From Komagataella phaffii GS115 (lineage: Eukaryota; Ascomycota; Pichiomycetes; Pichiales; Pichiaceae): a stretch of DNA of 64,000 bases. The notes under the pieces were generated by a model. The model saw only the letters and a program-made list of their open reading frames with translations, was not told where the DNA came from and made no database searches. Below, piece after piece: positions 62,343-64,000 of this stretch. The position numbers and the translations under genes are program-made. The first letter of the stretch is position 1; each line of letters starts with the position of its first letter. The DNA lies in NCBI RefSeq assembly GCF_000027005.1, contig NC_012965.1, forward strand, positions 1,351,001 through 1,415,000. Direction: 5' to 3'.

Positions 62343-64000
62343 TTACAAGAATGGTTCTATCGCCATTGATCTAGAATTATCTGATACGAGCGGTTCTGTG
62401 ATTCTGGCTGCCGCGTATCGTTTCTTTAGTGTCTGCACTCGCGTTCTTCTAATCCTTTCTGTAGCAGGCACCAAGTCCTCTGGTGATCCATTGAGCGATG
62501 GTGTCCTGGTGGGTGAAATTCTTGGCGTTGGAGATATGCGGCGGACTCTCCCTGGAGTGGTGAATGAAGGCTGATGTCCACGACGTGTGGGTGTTGTAGG
62601 ACTTCCAGGTGCTAGTTGAGGAACATCAAAGACATCAAGCCGTTGAATACCTCTTGCAAGCGTATCGAGATGCTTTCTGCGATTTGCTAAGGGTGACATT
62701 GTTCCTTCCAAGCTCGTACTCATTTCTGCATCCTCTTGGTTGACATTGTTCGATAGTTTTTCAGGTGAACTCCTTCGACTCTTCTTGGCCTTAAGCACTT
62801 TGTACGAGTCTTGCCACACCAACCATAACGTTGCCAACCGGTTATGGTTCCATCGCTTTTCGAATTGTATAGCTTTTTGAAATTCTCCATTCCACTTGAG
62901 TCCTTTCATTCTCCAGTCTCGAAGTAACTCTTGAGATACCCTGGTGAAATTCTCATCTATTTTCTCCCTGCACATTAGTTCCATCCTATCTATCTCGCTC
63001 AACGAGTTGATCCAGATATCAAGCCCCAACGTTTTCAGTTTCTTTTCTCTTAAAGTAATGGCCTTTGTCAGCAGTTCAGCTTTTTCATTGCTTTTGTTAA
63101 TCCAAATATTCAGATAACATTTATATAGTTTTTGATTCACAAGCGAGTCATGCATGCCGTCCAGCATTTTTGATTTGGATATGATGTGTTTACTAAGGGC
63201 AATCCAAAACTGAAAGATCTGTCTTTCTAAAGTCTGTGTTTCCCTAAAATGAACCTTTCTATGAAACCGTATTGCAGCTTCTCTATTCGTTACTACTCTA
63301 TCTCTTTTCAAAATCCAGTGGAAAAGCAGTTTTCTCGTTGTTACGGCTTCATAGTGGAATCTTGAAAAATCTGCACGTTCTTGATTGATAATCAATTGCG
63401 CTTTCCATCTTGAGAATATTCCTTTCATAGTCAACCTATCCTGCTTATGAATAATAGATCGGCCTTTTGCTTCTAAATGAATTACCTTGAAAGTTCTTCC
63501 AACTAGTTTCCGACCGGATTCAAATTCAAACTTCTTAGCTACCATAGACAATTTCCACTGGCTAAATGCCCGAGCTACTACCTTGCCACGGTGGAAACCG
63601 TTTGCCTTCCTTATGTCATTGCAGGCCTCCGCCCATTTGTTGAATGTATATTTCCGAAGATTAAGTTCCTGCATTAACCCAATTTTCTCTGCAAGTGAAT
63701 GTAGATGAGTTATGCGTTTCCAACGACTAAAGAAGCGTGAATAAACAAAGAGCTTTCCCTTTTCGTTTAGTTTTTGAGAATTCACGTGTATTATTTGTGT
63801 AACCCAGGGATAGAAGAACTTACTGATCAAAGTTCTTGATTGTAATTTATCGCTAAGTAGTTGCAAGCTTCTGACTTTAATGCTCTTTCCAGTCCACGAG
63901 GCCAAACATTCTCTCAATAGCCTCTTGTTTTTAGCATTTGAGAGTTGAGAGGTCATTAGGGAGCTGTTTAGTAGCCAAATGTCAAATATTGGGCCTGTTG
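62343..64000 (-). CDS. SFI1: Spindle-pole half-bridge protein Sfi1, C-terminal part (5' end beyond window)
   Basis: At least 550 residues. The frame stays open past the ATG at 63956 to the window edge, and the upstream codons read PIFDIWLLNS, which looks like another repeat. The sequence is a series of centrin-binding Sfi1 repeats with a regularly spaced Trp (FFSRWKRI, TFNKWAEAC, AFSQWKLSM, IFSRWKAQ, LFHWILKR). It ends in a tail of Ser/Thr-Pro sites (SPTTPTRRG, RISPTPRISPTRTPS) that suit Cdk1 control, as known for Sfi1. S. cerevisiae Sfi1 has 946 residues, so the 5' portion is probably missing here. Confidence 0.85.
   Translation of the reverse strand, partial: TGPIFDIWLLNSSLMTSQLSNAKNKRLLRECLASWTGKSIKVRSLQLLSDKLQSRTLISKFFYPWVTQIIHVNSQKLNEKGKLFVYSRFFSRWKRITHLHSLAEKIGLMQELNLRKYTFNKWAEACNDIRKANGFHRGKVVARAFSQWKLSMVAKKFEFESGRKLVGRTFKVIHLEAKGRSIIHKQDRLTMKGIFSRWKAQLIINQERADFSRFHYEAVTTRKLLFHWILKRDRVVTNREAAIRFHRKVHFRETQTLERQIFQFWIALSKHIISKSKMLDGMHDSLVNQKLYKCYLNIWINKSNEKAELLTKAITLREKKLKTLGLDIWINSLSEIDRMELMCREKIDENFTRVSQELLRDWRMKGLKWNGEFQKAIQFEKRWNHNRLATLWLVWQDSYKVLKAKKSRRSSPEKLSNNVNQEDAEMSTSLEGTMSPLANRRKHLDTLARGIQRLDVFDVPQLAPGSPTTPTRRGHQPSFTTPGRVRRISPTPRISPTRTPSLNGSPEDLVPATERIRRTRVQTLKKRYAAARITEPLVSDNSRSMAIEPFL

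Overview
The window is nuclear DNA of a budding yeast and looks like a methylotrophic yeast of the Komagataella (Pichia pastoris) type. It is densely packed with mostly intronless genes whose closest relatives are Saccharomyces cerevisiae proteins. It carries two yeast-type tRNA genes and a few very short introns (48-60 nt) with TACTAAC-like branch points. CTG codons fall at conserved leucine positions in the Hsp70 gene, so the standard code is used and this is not a CTG-clade yeast. Species assignment is inference; I could not search databases. About 405 N at 48886-49290 mark an assembly gap inside a polyglutamine tract.

Layout. 0-5 kb: two tandem ubiquitin-conjugating enzymes (UBC11-like, UBC4) and MTR4. 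5-14 kb: a membrane-anchored SREBP-type bHLH factor, SPT7 (SAGA) and an NRAMP metal transporter. 14-21 kb: POM152, GPN3 and a histidine phosphatase with an acidic tail. 21-24 kb: a mitochondrial TPR-like (MGR3-like) gene and ERF2, each broken by one missing base in a T7 run. 24-24.6 kb: an AT-rich, multiply frameshifted coding remnant. 24.8-32 kb: UPS2 with a novel 11-residue repeat tail, a coiled-coil protein, RPS31, PLP1, a PXA protein, PUS5, COQ4 and CDD1 (spliced). 32-41 kb: NUD1, NEW1, tRNA-Ile, PTP1 (spliced) and a KH protein. 41-52 kb: SSB Hsp70, LIG4, LCB2, SNF11 (polyQ-expanded), IPT1 and tRNA-Gly. 52-64 kb: an ELMO-like gene (spliced), TFA2, DRS1, MLH3, POM34, MEU1 and the C-terminal part of SFI1, which runs off the right edge.

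Most genes are housekeeping and share no operon-like logic. There are a few functional echoes: two E2 enzymes in tandem, the sphingolipid genes LCB2 and IPT1 flanking SNF11, and both transmembrane-ring nucleoporins POM152 and POM34 in one window. I saw no transposon, CRISPR array, prophage or obvious biosynthetic cluster. The least explained items are the decayed coding region at 24029-24600, the UPS2 repeat tail, the SNF11 polyQ expansion, the DVGN variant of the transporter signature, and the phased repeats in front of the SREBP-like gene.
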